Assembly (NCBI GenBank): GCA_964631835.1
Contig: CAZWAD010000001.1
Coordinates: 248,001-312,000, forward strand
Direction: 5' to 3'
DNA from: Bog-950 sp964631835
GTDB lineage: Bacteria > Bacteroidota > Bacteroidia > Chitinophagales > LD1
Length of the DNA stretch: 64,000 nucleotides
This document shows positions 19,213-27,054 of this stretch, in pieces. The notes beneath the pieces were generated by a model. The model was not told the origin of the DNA. It did no database searches and was given only the letters and a program-made list of their open reading frames with translations. Positions within the stretch are counted from its first letter, which is position 1. The number at the start of each line of letters is the position of its first letter. Both the position numbers and the translations under genes were made by a program.

Positions 19213-20676
19213 ATGCAGGAATTAAAAATTTATAATACGCTTAAACGCGAAAAGGAAATTTTCAAGCCGCTCAATGTGCCTCATGTGGGCTTGTATGTGT
19301 GCGGTCCTACGTTATATAGTTATGCCCATCTCGGCAATTGCCGTACGTATATTTCATTTGATGTGGTTGTGCGTTATCTGCAACATATCGGTTATAAAGT
19401 TCGCTACGTAAGAAACATAACCGATGTGGGTCATTTGGAAAGTGATGCTGACGAAGGCGAAGATAAAATCGCGAAACGCGCACGCCTCGAAAAACTGGAG
19501 CCGATGGAAATTGTGCAGTTGTATGCGGTTAATTTTCATAAAGTGCTCGATGATTTTAATCTGCTTCCTCCCAGCATTGAGCCAAGCGCCAGCGGGCATA
19601 TCATTGAGCAAATTGAAATGACAAAACGGATTATAGAAAATGGTTTTGCTTATGAGGTGGACGGAACGGTTTGGTTCGATGTAGAAAAGTTTGCGAAGAC
19701 ATTTCCTTATACACAACTGAGCGGAAGAAAGTTAGATGAGTTACTCGAAGGTACTCGCGATAATCTTGAAGGTCAGGGAGAAAAGCGTGGACGATTGGAT
19801 TTTGCGCTTTGGAAAAAAGCGAAACCTGAACACATCATGCGCTGGCCCAGCCCATGGGGTGAAGGTTTCCCCGGCTGGCACATTGAGTGCAGCGCTATGA
19901 GTACTAAATATCTGGGTGAAGAATTTGACATTCACGGGGGGGGAATGGATTTGATTCCCACTCATCACACCAACGAAATTGCACAGCATGAGGCTTGCCA
20001 TCACAAGTCGCCTGCAAAAATCTGGATGCATACCAATATGCTTACGGTGAATGGACAGAAGATGAGCAAGAGTTTGGGTAATTCTTTTTTACCTAATCAA
20101 CTGTTTACCGGTAATCACCCGTTGCTTGAGCGCGGGTACTCGCCTATGGTGGTGCGCTTTTTTATGTTGCAGGCGCATTACCGGAGTACACTCGATTTTT
20201 CTAATGAAGCATTGCAAGCTTCGGAGAAAGGTTTTCAAAGGTTGATGAATGCGGTAAAGCTTTTACCGAGTTTAAAGACAAGTGGAAAATCATCTTTTGA
20301 TTTTGAGAAACTGAAATCTTCCGTTTACGATGCTATGAATGATGATTTCAATACACCGGTTGCTATTGCCGGTTTGTTTGAAGGTGCTCGTATCATCAAT
20401 TCTATTAACGATGGGAAAGATTCCGTTTCGTCTGATGACAAAGAGCAGTTGCAAAAACTTTTCAAAGAAATCGTGTTTGATGTTTTGGGATTGAAAGAGG
20501 AAAGCGAAGCAAGCAGTAACAAAGTGGAGGGATTGATGAACCTGATTCTTGAACTGCGTAAAGATGTGCGTGCCAAAAAAGATTTTGCTGCTTCAGATAA
20601 AATACGCGATGAACTTTTGAAGATCGGAATACAGGTGAAAGACGGGAAGGAAGGGGTAACTTGGACGGTGAGTTAA
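19213..20676 (+). CDS. cysS: Cysteinyl-tRNA synthetase
   Basis: A 487-residue class I synthetase charging tRNA-Cys. The zinc-binding first Cys is in 'GLYVCGPTLYSYAHLGNCRT', where HLGN is the HIGH motif; the other zinc ligands are seen in 'WHIECSAMS' and 'THHTNEIAQHEA'. The KMSKS motif appears as 'GQKMSKSLGN'. A C-terminal helical anticodon-binding domain ends with 'KDGKEGVTWTV', the usual family ending. Full length. It lies 27 bases after the EEP gene; a palindromic repeat arm follows its stop by about ten bases. Confidence 0.97.
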   Translation: MQELKIYNTLKREKEIFKPLNVPHVGLYVCGPTLYSYAHLGNCRTYISFDVVVRYLQHIGYKVRYVRNITDVGHLESDADEGEDKIAKRARLEKLEPMEIVQLYAVNFHKVLDDFNLLPPSIEPSASGHIIEQIEMTKRIIENGFAYEVDGTVWFDVEKFAKTFPYTQLSGRKLDELLEGTRDNLEGQGEKRGRLDFALWKKAKPEHIMRWPSPWGEGFPGWHIECSAMSTKYLGEEFDIHGGGMDLIPTHHTNEIAQHEACHHKSPAKIWMHTNMLTVNGQKMSKSLGNSFLPNQLFTGNHPLLERGYSPMVVRFFMLQAHYRSTLDFSNEALQASEKGFQRLMNAVKLLPSLKTSGKSSFDFEKLKSSVYDAMNDDFNTPVAIAGLFEGARIINSINDGKDSVSSDDKEQLQKLFKEIVFDVLGLKEESEASSNKVEGLMNLILELRKDVRAKKDFAASDKIRDELLKIGIQVKDGKEGVTWTVS

Positions 20677-20685
20677 ATACAATTA

Positions 20686-20717
20686 TTTACCGCAGATAAA
20701 CACAGATGAGCGCAGAT
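20686..20717 (+). repeat. Left arm of split CCGCAGATAAACACAGA palindrome
   Basis: The arm reads TTTACCGCAGATAAACACAG and continues ATGAGCGCAGATG. It is the reverse complement, with a few differences, of 21110-21141, and both resemble the arms of the solo palindrome at 24124-24188. Its final ATG is the start codon of the GxxExxY gene. Confidence 0.8.
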
Positions 20718-21111
20718 GCAAACAAATGATATCACTTACAAAATTATCGGCTGTGCTTATAAAGTTCATTTGGCTTTAGGTCCGGGATTATTAGAAAGCA
20801 CCTATGAATTGTGCATGGCACATGAACTAATCAGGGCAGAGCTAAGAATTGAACAGCAAAAGACATTACCCGTTATTTATGACGGAATAAAATTGGATGG
20901 CGGTTACCGGATTGATTTATTAGTGGAAGATAAAGTGATTGTGGAATTGAAATCTATTGATGTCATAGCCGAAATTCACAAGGCTCAAGTACTCACTTAT
21001 TTAAAACTTTCAGGCAAAGAAGTAGGCTTATTAATGAATTTCAATGTGACAGATATGAAAAAAGGCATAACTCGTTTAGTCATGTCAACCCAGACTCCCC
21101 ATGCACTTTAA
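20716..21111 (+). CDS. GxxExxY protein, PD-(D/E)XK-like core
   Basis: A 131-residue protein of the GxxExxY family, whose members are widespread but functionally unassigned. The name-giving motif is G24-L-L-E27-S-T-Y30 in 'ALGPGLLESTYELC'. A nuclease-like core follows: D67 in 'YRIDLLV', then E77-L-K79 in 'VIVELKS', then 'HKAQVLTYLKLSGKEVGLLMNF', which fits the D...ExK plus Q/Y-L pattern of the PD-(D/E)XK fold. Its ATG is inside the left palindrome arm and its stop at the edge of the right arm, so the gene exactly fills the loop of a split palindrome. The stop overlaps the start of the downstream M28 gene by 11 bases. Nuclease activity is an inference. Confidence 0.88.
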   Translation: MQTNDITYKIIGCAYKVHLALGPGLLESTYELCMAHELIRAELRIEQQKTLPVIYDGIKLDGGYRIDLLVEDKVIVELKSIDVIAEIHKAQVLTYLKLSGKEVGLLMNFNVTDMKKGITRLVMSTQTPHAL

Positions 21112-22102
21112 TCTGCGTTCATCCGCGTTCATCTGCGGTGCAATGTTTCTTATCTCTTCCTGCGATAAATGCAACCAATCAAATCCCCCTGTGGTTGAAC
21201 CGGTGAAAGAAATCGTGGTAAACGCCCCACCGTTCAGCAGCGACTCGGCTTATGATTATGTAAAAGCACAAGTTGATTTTGGTCCGAGGAATATGAATTC
21301 GAAAGGGCACGAAGCCTGCTCCAAATGGCTGATTGGAAAAGCACAGCAATTTGCCGACACCGTTTACACACAGAAGTTTGATGCCACCGGTTATGACGGA
21401 GCAACTTTAAAGTGTACCAATATCATTGCATCTTTTAATCCGCAGGCAACCACACGTGTTCTCCTTTGTACGCATTGGGATACCCGCCCTTGGGCAGATG
21501 AAGACAGCAAAGACAGTGACAAACCCATCTTAGGAGCCAACGATGGCGCCAGCGGGCCGGGAATACTTTTGGAAATTGCCCGCGTCTTAAAATCTTCACC
21601 GGTGAAGATTGGCGTTGACTTATTTTTTATTGATGCCGAAGATTACGGCAAGAGCGGATATGAAAATTCGTATTGCCTGGGCTCGCAGCATTGGGCGCAG
21701 CATCCGCACGTAAACGGCTACCGTGCAGACTTTGGAATACTGTTAGATATGGCTGGTGCCCGTAATGCTGTGTTTGCGCGTGAGCAAAATTCTTCTTTTA
21801 ATGCGGCTTGGGTGCAGGACAAGGTTTGGGCTAACGCTGTAAAGCTTGGTCATGGTAGTTTTTTCTCTAATCAGCAAATCAGCGGAATAACCGATGACCA
21901 TGTTTACATCAACAACATCATTAAGATTCCCACGATTGATATTATTCATCATGACCCCAACTCACCCTCCGGTACTTTCTTTCAGCACTGGCACACACAT
22001 GGCGATAATATGGATGCCATTGACAAAACAACTCTAAACGCTGTGGGAAGAACTTTGCTTTATACCATTTATCAGTATGAAGCAGAACAACAGGTTCAGT
22101 AA
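21101..22102 (+). CDS. M28-family metallopeptidase / glutaminyl-peptide cyclotransferase-like lipoprotein
   Basis: A 333-residue zinc enzyme of the M28 fold. Metal and catalytic positions are 'CTHWDTRPWAD' (H125, D127), 'GANDGASG' (D148), 'FFIDAEDYG' (E180, D181), 'ILLDMAGA' (D216) and 'ITDDHVYIN'. The spacing, 'YCLGSQHWA' and 'DNMDAIDKTTL' resemble bacterial glutaminyl cyclases, which turn N-terminal Gln into pyroglutamate, more than aminopeptidases. A lipobox (LISSC, C21) indicates a periplasmic lipoprotein. The first 14 residues are encoded by the palindrome arm at 21110-21141; an internal ATG at 21143 would leave too short a signal. Its stop directly abuts the stop of the convergent trhO. 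Confidence 0.88.
   Translation: MHFNLRSSAFICGAMFLISSCDKCNQSNPPVVEPVKEIVVNAPPFSSDSAYDYVKAQVDFGPRNMNSKGHEACSKWLIGKAQQFADTVYTQKFDATGYDGATLKCTNIIASFNPQATTRVLLCTHWDTRPWADEDSKDSDKPILGANDGASGPGILLEIARVLKSSPVKIGVDLFFIDAEDYGKSGYENSYCLGSQHWAQHPHVNGYRADFGILLDMAGARNAVFAREQNSSFNAAWVQDKVWANAVKLGHGSFFSNQQISGITDDHVYINNIIKIPTIDIIHHDPNSPSGTFFQHWHTHGDNMDAIDKTTLNAVGRTLLYTIYQYEAEQQVQ
21110..21141 (+). repeat. Right arm of split palindrome flanking the GxxExxY gene
   Basis: It reads AATCTGCGTTCATCCGCG then TTCATCTGCGGTG. Its reverse complement aligns with the left arm at 20686-20717. It codes for part of the lipoprotein signal peptide of the M28 gene. Confidence 0.8.
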
Positions 22103-23026
22103 TCAGGCAAGAGAAGATTCGCGCTGATAATACCCCGTTCCATCATACTCCCTTTTATTGGGAGCTTTCATACACGCTTCGCTGCAGCAGCCTTCCATTT
22201 TCCAGCCGCAATCATCGCAGAGTACGAAGTGCTCGTTGCATTCGGGGTTGGCGCAGTTAACCATGTGAGCTGATTTAGTTCCGCAGATTTTGCAGGTAGA
22301 TACAATGGAAGGAGAAACTTTATTTACATCTACCACCACCCGGTTGTCGAACACATACAGCTTTCCCTCAAAGTTCTTTCCACCGGTTTCTTTGGCGTAT
22401 TTCACTACTCCGCCATCCACCTGGTAAACATTTTTAAAACCGTTCTGTAAAAGATAGCCGCTCGCCTTTTCGCATTTGATGCCACCGGTGCAGTAGGTCA
22501 CCACTTTTTTATCTTTCAAATGCTCCAGCTCTTTCAGTTGTTCAGGAAAATCGCGAAAGTTGTCAATATCCAGTTTCAGCGCGTTGCGGAAATGCCCCAC
22601 GCTGCTTTCGTAATTGCTGCGTACATCTACAAACACCACATCATCGTGTTCCATCATTTCATCCACCTCATGTGGCTGCAAATGAACACCGGTGGTTTCA
22701 TTCGGGTTCACATTGCGTATGCCGCGCAGGCTGCTGTGGACTATTTCGGGTTTGTAGCGCACATATAATCTTTCAAACGATGGAGCATCCACTTCATCTA
22801 TCTTAAAATCAATACCGGTGAACAAAAGATTGGCTTTTACCACATCCATATATTTTTTGCACTGCACCACCGTGCCGCTGATGGTTCCGTTCAGCCCTTC
22901 TTCCGCCACAATAATTCTTCCCACAATACCCAGCCGTTCACAAAAATCCAAATGCTGTTTGGCAAATTCCTGCGCATCGGGAATGCGCGTGTATTTGTAA
23001 TAAAGAAGTGTTTGATATGGTTTCAT
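22103..23026 (-). CDS. trhO: tRNA uridine(34) hydroxylase TrhO (rhodanese family)
   Basis: A 307-residue TrhO/YceA enzyme, which hydroxylates U34 of tRNAs using oxygen on the way to (m)cmo5U-type wobble bases. There is an N-terminal acylphosphatase-like domain ('LLYYKYTRIPDAQEFA'), a rhodanese domain with 'VVTYCTGGIKCEKASG' (active Cys C179, second Cys C185) and a Cys-rich C-terminal tail (CKICGTK, NCANPECNEH, CDDCGWKMEGCC) that probably binds zinc. A longer frame reaches 23161 but would run into the neighbouring gene, and the conserved N-terminus begins 'MKPYQTLLYY', so I chose 23026. Confidence 0.93.
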   Translation of the reverse strand: MKPYQTLLYYKYTRIPDAQEFAKQHLDFCERLGIVGRIIVAEEGLNGTISGTVVQCKKYMDVVKANLLFTGIDFKIDEVDAPSFERLYVRYKPEIVHSSLRGIRNVNPNETTGVHLQPHEVDEMMEHDDVVFVDVRSNYESSVGHFRNALKLDIDNFRDFPEQLKELEHLKDKKVVTYCTGGIKCEKASGYLLQNGFKNVYQVDGGVVKYAKETGGKNFEGKLYVFDNRVVVDVNKVSPSIVSTCKICGTKSAHMVNCANPECNEHFVLCDDCGWKMEGCCSEACMKAPNKREYDGTGYYQRESSLA

Positions 23027-23048
23027 AAAATCGGGAGGCGAAGATAAT

Positions 23049-23756
23049 TCATTGCTCTTGTTTCTTTGGCTTCGGTTTCTTCTTTGCCTTGCGGATAGGC
23101 AAAAAACGCGGCTCGTAGTAATCGTCAAACTTATCGGGGTTTTCGAGCGTATCGCTGGCAATTTTTAAAAAGCACCGGGTAAGTTGCAGGGTAAGCGCCT
23201 TACGGTTGGCGTGCCTGCCGGTGGCTATGTTATCTACATCACTGAAATTAATTTCCTGTGCCTGGCGTGCCGAAGTAAATTGGCTGATAAGCGAATCGAG
23301 TTCTGCAACCTCTGCCGGATAGATGGAAACAAGGTGTGTATTAGCAGCAGCCAAAAATCGCGCAAACAAAACTCCCGCCTCACCAAGGGTGGTGTGGTAA
23401 TATTCCTTCATGCCTCGCGGGTAAAACTCTTTATACACATCGCTCTTGCTGCCAAAATGAAACTTCACAAACCCTTGCAGCGCGCTCAGCCGCCCAATTA
23501 CTTTATCAAACGCCTGGTTCATACTAATGGTAAGCCCCTTGCCGATAGCCTCGCGGGTGAGCTGTCCGCTCATGCTCCCATAATAGTTTTGGTATCGGTT
23601 GGTGGTGCCTACCAGCAGCAAATTATAAATGCCCCCGGGGTTGTTTTCCGGTGTGGCAAGCCGAACTAAGAAGTCCTCGGTAAAAGCTCGTAGATTGGCA
23701 TCCGACAAATTCTTTTCCTTAAAAAGGTCAACCGTAAGGCGTATAGGGTCTAACAT
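23049..23756 (-). CDS. Conserved hypothetical protein
   Basis: A 235-residue soluble protein that I do not recognise. No signal peptide or membrane segment is visible. The middle is mixed helical ('ISMNQAFDKVIGRLSALQGFV'), and it ends with a very basic tail 'KAKKKPKPKKQEQ' that could bind nucleic acid or be disordered. It is 22 bases upstream of trhO on the same strand, so it is probably co-transcribed with it. A possible promoter element TATTTTG lies about 30 bases upstream. Beyond it is the AT-rich repeat array. Codon use resembles its neighbours. Confidence 0.75.
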   Translation of the reverse strand: MLDPIRLTVDLFKEKNLSDANLRAFTEDFLVRLATPENNPGGIYNLLLVGTTNRYQNYYGSMSGQLTREAIGKGLTISMNQAFDKVIGRLSALQGFVKFHFGSKSDVYKEFYPRGMKEYYHTTLGEAGVLFARFLAAANTHLVSIYPAEVAELDSLISQFTSARQAQEINFSDVDNIATGRHANRKALTLQLTRCFLKIASDTLENPDKFDDYYEPRFLPIRKAKKKPKPKKQEQ

Positions 23757-23825
23757 AGTGGCTTGGTTTAAGGTTTTAGTGGCAAAATAGTTTTGGAAGT
23801 AGGCTCCGGTAACGTTATTTAATTA

Positions 23826-24076
23826 TTCAGAATATTCTGAAATACAGTGCAAATATAAATTATGCTATTCAGAATATACCGAAATATATTTTAAAATAAA
23901 AGTAAATAATCATCATATTCAGAATTATTACCTAAAATATAAAATATATTTTCTACATATTCTGAAAATTGTAGTAACATATAAACTCATTGTTCGGCAA
24001 ATTCGGAATATATAGTTACTATTTATAAATGTAATTCTGAATATTCGGATAGTATACATAATACCTCCGAAGCCCG
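23826..24076. repeat. AT-rich tandem array, about 42-bp period, six units
   Basis: Six units start at 23826, 23868, 23910, 23951, 23993 and 24035, spaced 42, 42, 41, 42 and 42 bases. Each begins with a 16-bp core related to TTCAGAATATTCTGAA, which is a perfect palindrome in unit 1 (23826-23841) and half-conserved in the others, followed by about 26 bases of variable AT-rich sequence. It occupies the divergent intergenic region 23757-24289, where I find no gene. A seventh, very diverged unit may follow at 24077. Confidence 0.75.
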
Positions 24077-24123
24077 TTTCCTGTTTCCGCAAGCCTCAAA
24101 ATAGTTGTCGGAAAGCAAATTTA

Positions 24124-24188
24124 TTTACCGCAGATAAACGCAGATAAACACAGAATCCGTGTTCATCTGTGTTTATCTGCGGTGAATC
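24124..24188. repeat. Solo (empty) palindromic repeat related to the GxxExxY flanks
   Basis: A long inverted repeat: TTACCGCAGATAAACGCAGA (continuing TAAACACAGA) on the left and TCTGTGTTTATCTGCGGTGA on the right, with about 11 bases (ATCCGTGTTCA) between. The arms match those around the GxxExxY gene 3.4 kb away, but here no gene lies in the loop. Strand-symmetric; it could also fold as a large RNA hairpin. Confidence 0.85.
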
Positions 24189-24289
24189 ACTTTCCGAACC
24201 ATATTCCAAAACCGGTAACTGCTTCCGGCTTTTCAAACCTTATAATATCAATAGTTTGAATTATTCTTGTTACACGGACTTACCAACCT

Positions 24290-25306
24290 ATGCATTTGAA
24301 TAATGATAAGCTCAAGCAATCGCTCTTTCTTCTTGCTCTTTTCGGGCTGGGCGGGTTTTTGTTTTTTCTGCTCAAAGGTTTTTTGAGTGCGTTTTTGGGC
24401 GCGGTGGTGTTTTATGTTTTGCTTCGCAAGCCATTTTTCTATCTCACCGAAAAGGCAAAACGAAAGTGGAACAAAACCCTGGCGGCTGCGGTGCTCATGT
24501 TCGCTTCGTTTGTGGTGATGGTACTGCCGGTGCTGCTGGTGTCGCTTATGCTTTCGGGCAAAGTCAGTTATCTCATTGCGCATTATGAAGATATTTTGCG
24601 GCTGGCGCAGGAGTGGAGTAATAAAGTGAAAGAATATATTGGTGTTGATTTGCTTTCGCAAGATACGGTGAGCAAGCTCACATCGCTGGCGGCTGCTGCA
24701 GTGCCTGAGTTTCTTTCGGCTACGCTCAATGCAGTGGTAGATACATTCGTGCTTTATTTCCTTCTCTACTTTATGCTTACCCATGCGCGCGTGTTTGAAG
24801 ACTGGGTGCGCAAAAATCTTCCGTTTAATGATGAAAACGATGCGCTGCTGCTCAGCGAACTGAAAACACAAACGCTATCCAATGCCATAGGCATACCGGT
24901 GCTGGCGGTAATGCAGGCGCTTACTGCATTTATCGGCTATATGATTTTCGGAGTGAATGAAGCATTTTTCTGGGCGGTGATTACCGGCTTAATGAGTGTG
25001 ATTCCGGTTGTAGGAACCACCGTGGTGTGGATTCCGCTGGCGCTGTTTCTTTACCTGGGCGGCAATCACTGGCAGGGAATTGCGCTCTTTATTTACGGAG
25101 GCGCTATCATCACCAATGTTGACAATGTTTTCCGGTTTATGCTGCAGAAAAAAATTGGCGATATCCATCCGCTAATTACATTTTTCGGAGTAGTAATCGG
25201 CTTGCCGTTGTTCGGCTTTGTAGGAATCATTTTCGGACCCCTGCTGATTTCGTATTTTATTCTGCTGCTTAAAATTTACCGCAACGAATATTTTGGCAAC
25301 GAATAA
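24290..25306 (+). CDS. AI-2E family transporter (PerM-like permease)
   Basis: A 338-residue polytopic inner-membrane protein of the AI-2E/PerM/YdgG family. Eight or so hydrophobic helices are visible: an N-terminal group ('SLFLLALFGLGGFLFFLL'), a hydrophilic middle (about 95-140), then 'TFVLYFLLYFMLTHARVFEDW' and 'GLMSVIPVVGTTVVWIPLALF', the conserved IP-x-VG region. The family includes an autoinducer-2 exporter and putative ion antiporters, so substrate assignment from the name alone is unsafe. It is alone on the plus strand, downstream of the repeat array and palindrome; no clear promoter box is next to the start. Confidence 0.9.
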   Translation: MHLNNDKLKQSLFLLALFGLGGFLFFLLKGFLSAFLGAVVFYVLLRKPFFYLTEKAKRKWNKTLAAAVLMFASFVVMVLPVLLVSLMLSGKVSYLIAHYEDILRLAQEWSNKVKEYIGVDLLSQDTVSKLTSLAAAAVPEFLSATLNAVVDTFVLYFLLYFMLTHARVFEDWVRKNLPFNDENDALLLSELKTQTLSNAIGIPVLAVMQALTAFIGYMIFGVNEAFFWAVITGLMSVIPVVGTTVVWIPLALFLYLGGNHWQGIALFIYGGAIITNVDNVFRFMLQKKIGDIHPLITFFGVVIGLPLFGFVGIIFGPLLISYFILLLKIYRNEYFGNE

Positions 25307-25321
25307 ATAGCAACCGAAAAA

Positions 25322-25819
25322 TCAGGTGTAGGCAACCACTATTTCTTTTACGAAATAGAAAGTCATTACAAAGCAAACGGCAAGCTTCAATCCGGTGCTC
25401 AACACAAAACCAACCAGTGCGCCAATCGCAGCACGAACAGCATGTTTTACATCGTTCCTGTTCGCAATCAGCTCACCTGCAAATGCGCCCAGCACCGGCC
25501 CGAGGATTATTCCAACGGTGGGGAAAATAATTAAGCCAATCACCAGCCCTATTCCTGCGCCCCATGTTCCGGCCTTTGTTCCGCCAAACTTTTTCGCTCC
25601 CCAAACGGGAATCATATAATCAAGAATAACAACTACTATTACCAGCACAGCCCAAAACAAAAGAAACTGAGCGCTGAACTCAATGATAGAAGTAAAGTGC
25701 GCAATCAGCAAAGCCAAATAACACAGCGGAGGACCGGGAAGCACCGGAGCAACGGAGCCTATAATTCCGAGCAGAAGGATAACAGCTGCTACTGTAAGTA
25801 AAATAATATCTAAAGTCAT
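25322..25819 (-). CDS. DUF456 domain membrane protein
   Basis: A 165-residue integral membrane protein with the DUF456 pattern: a first helix 'IILLTVAAVILLLGIIGSV' followed by 'APVLPGPPLCYLALL', a second pair of helices, 'LDYMIPVWGAKKFGGTKAG', and the glycine-rich 'FPTVGIILGPVLGAFAGELI'. The role of this family is unknown. The frame extends upstream to 25891 but would overlap metZ by 70 bases; the ATG at 25819 gives the natural membrane-protein start and lies one base from the metZ stop, so the two genes are likely one transcript with metZ first. Confidence 0.88.
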   Translation of the reverse strand: MTLDIILLTVAAVILLLGIIGSVAPVLPGPPLCYLALLIAHFTSIIEFSAQFLLFWAVLVIVVVILDYMIPVWGAKKFGGTKAGTWGAGIGLVIGLIIFPTVGIILGPVLGAFAGELIANRNDVKHAVRAAIGALVGFVLSTGLKLAVCFVMTFYFVKEIVVAYT

Positions 25820-25820
25820 G

Positions 25821-26990
25821 TTAACCGATTGCCTGTGCAATATCGGCAATTGTATCGTCAATATCTTCCAGCCCAACGGAAATACGAACAAGGCCGGGAG
25901 TAATTCCTGCGGCTAATCTTTCAGCTTCAGTTAATTTGCTGTGAGTAGTTGAGGCGGGGTGGGTTGCAATGGTTCTTGTATCGCCAAGGTTGGCAGAGAG
26001 AGAAATCATTTCCAATGCATCGAGAAATTTTTTTCCGGCTTTTACTCCGCCCTTTAATTCAAACGCAACAACTCCGCCCCCAAGCTTCATTTGCTTCTTC
26101 GCGATTTTGTATTGCGGGTGCGATTTCAGAAAAGGATATTTCACCCACTCCACTTTTTTGTTCTTTTCTAAATATGCTGCAAGCTTCAGAGCGTTTTGCG
26201 AATGGCGCTCCATTCTTACAGCAAGAGTCTCTAAACTTTTTGAAAGCACCCATGCATTGAAAGGAGAAAGTGCGGGACCGGTGTTTCGGCTGAACAAATA
26301 AATTTCACGTATCAAATCTTTCCTGCCAACCGTAACTCCGCCAAGCACACGTCCCTGCCCGTCAATAAACTTTGTAGCGGAATGAATCACTAAATCTGCA
26401 CCGAACCTGATGGGTTGTTGCAGATAAGGAGTAGCAAAACAATTATCTATAACCAAAAGCAGCTTATGTTTCCTCGCCAGCTTCGAAAGTTTTTCCAAAT
26501 CAATCAGGTCAACTGCGGGATTGGTTGGTGTTTCGGCATAAATAATTTTCGTACACGGCTGAATCAGTTTTTCCCAGGCATCCATATTGCTTACATCGCC
26601 ATATGAAGTAGTGATATTCCACTTCGGAAAATACTTGGTGAAGATGGTATGTGTAGAACCAAATACCGAACGTGCAGAAACAATATGGTCGCCACTGTTC
26701 AGAAAAGCAGCAAAGGTGGAAAACACAGCAGCCATACCGGTGGCAAAAGCGAAACCGTCTTCCGCGCCTTCCAGTTTGCAAATCTTTTCCACAAACTCCG
26801 TAGTATTCGGATTGCTGAAGCGGGAATAGATGTTGCGCACTTTCTCTTCTGCAAACGAAGCGCGCATATCCTCTGCATCTTCAAACACAAAGCTGGATGT
26901 AAGGTAAAGCGGAACAGAATGTTCCAGAAACTCAGTTCTCTTGGTTTGAGTTCTCACTGCTTCGGTTTCAAATTTCTTCTTCTTTTTCAT
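25821..26990 (-). CDS. metZ: O-succinylhomoserine sulfhydrylase (Cys/Met metabolism PLP enzyme)
   Basis: A 389-residue PLP enzyme of the Cys/Met metabolism (gamma) family. The cofactor lysine is in 'IHSATKFIDGQGRVLGG', the phosphate-binding region in 'FATGMAAVFSTF', and the PLP-ring Asp in 'VIDNCFATPYLQQP'. 'SFVFEDAEDMRASFAEEKVRNIYSR' (in two parts SFVFEDAEDMRA and KVRNIYSRFSNPN) resembles O-succinylhomoserine sulfhydrylases more than cystathionine beta-lyases. The reaction forms homocysteine directly from an acylated homoserine and sulfide in methionine synthesis. It is divergent from a YeeE/YedE sulfur transporter pair, which fits a sulfur-assimilation setting. The exact acyl donor is inferred. 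Confidence 0.85.
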   Translation of the reverse strand: MKKKKKFETEAVRTQTKRTEFLEHSVPLYLTSSFVFEDAEDMRASFAEEKVRNIYSRFSNPNTTEFVEKICKLEGAEDGFAFATGMAAVFSTFAAFLNSGDHIVSARSVFGSTHTIFTKYFPKWNITTSYGDVSNMDAWEKLIQPCTKIIYAETPTNPAVDLIDLEKLSKLARKHKLLLVIDNCFATPYLQQPIRFGADLVIHSATKFIDGQGRVLGGVTVGRKDLIREIYLFSRNTGPALSPFNAWVLSKSLETLAVRMERHSQNALKLAAYLEKNKKVEWVKYPFLKSHPQYKIAKKQMKLGGGVVAFELKGGVKAGKKFLDALEMISLSANLGDTRTIATHPASTTHSKLTEAERLAAGITPGLVRISVGLEDIDDTIADIAQAIG

Positions 26991-27054
26991 GTTTCAATTT
27001 CGGGGCAGCAAATGAACACATTTTTCTCTTAGCTTTACGATGTAAAAACACAAT

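Noticed and set aside
20686..21141. Insertion sequence with transposase
   Set aside because: The enclosed gene is a GxxExxY protein, not a transposase, and no target-site duplication could be established from the flanks.
23027..23161. Upstream extension of trhO to 23161
   Set aside because: The extension overlaps the neighbouring gene and has low-complexity Arg/Ser-rich content; the conserved TrhO start is at 23026.
24248..24871. 207-residue minus-strand frame opposite the AI-2E transporter
   Set aside because: His/Lys/Gln-rich composition with no domain; it is the antisense shadow of the clear membrane-protein gene at 24290-25306.
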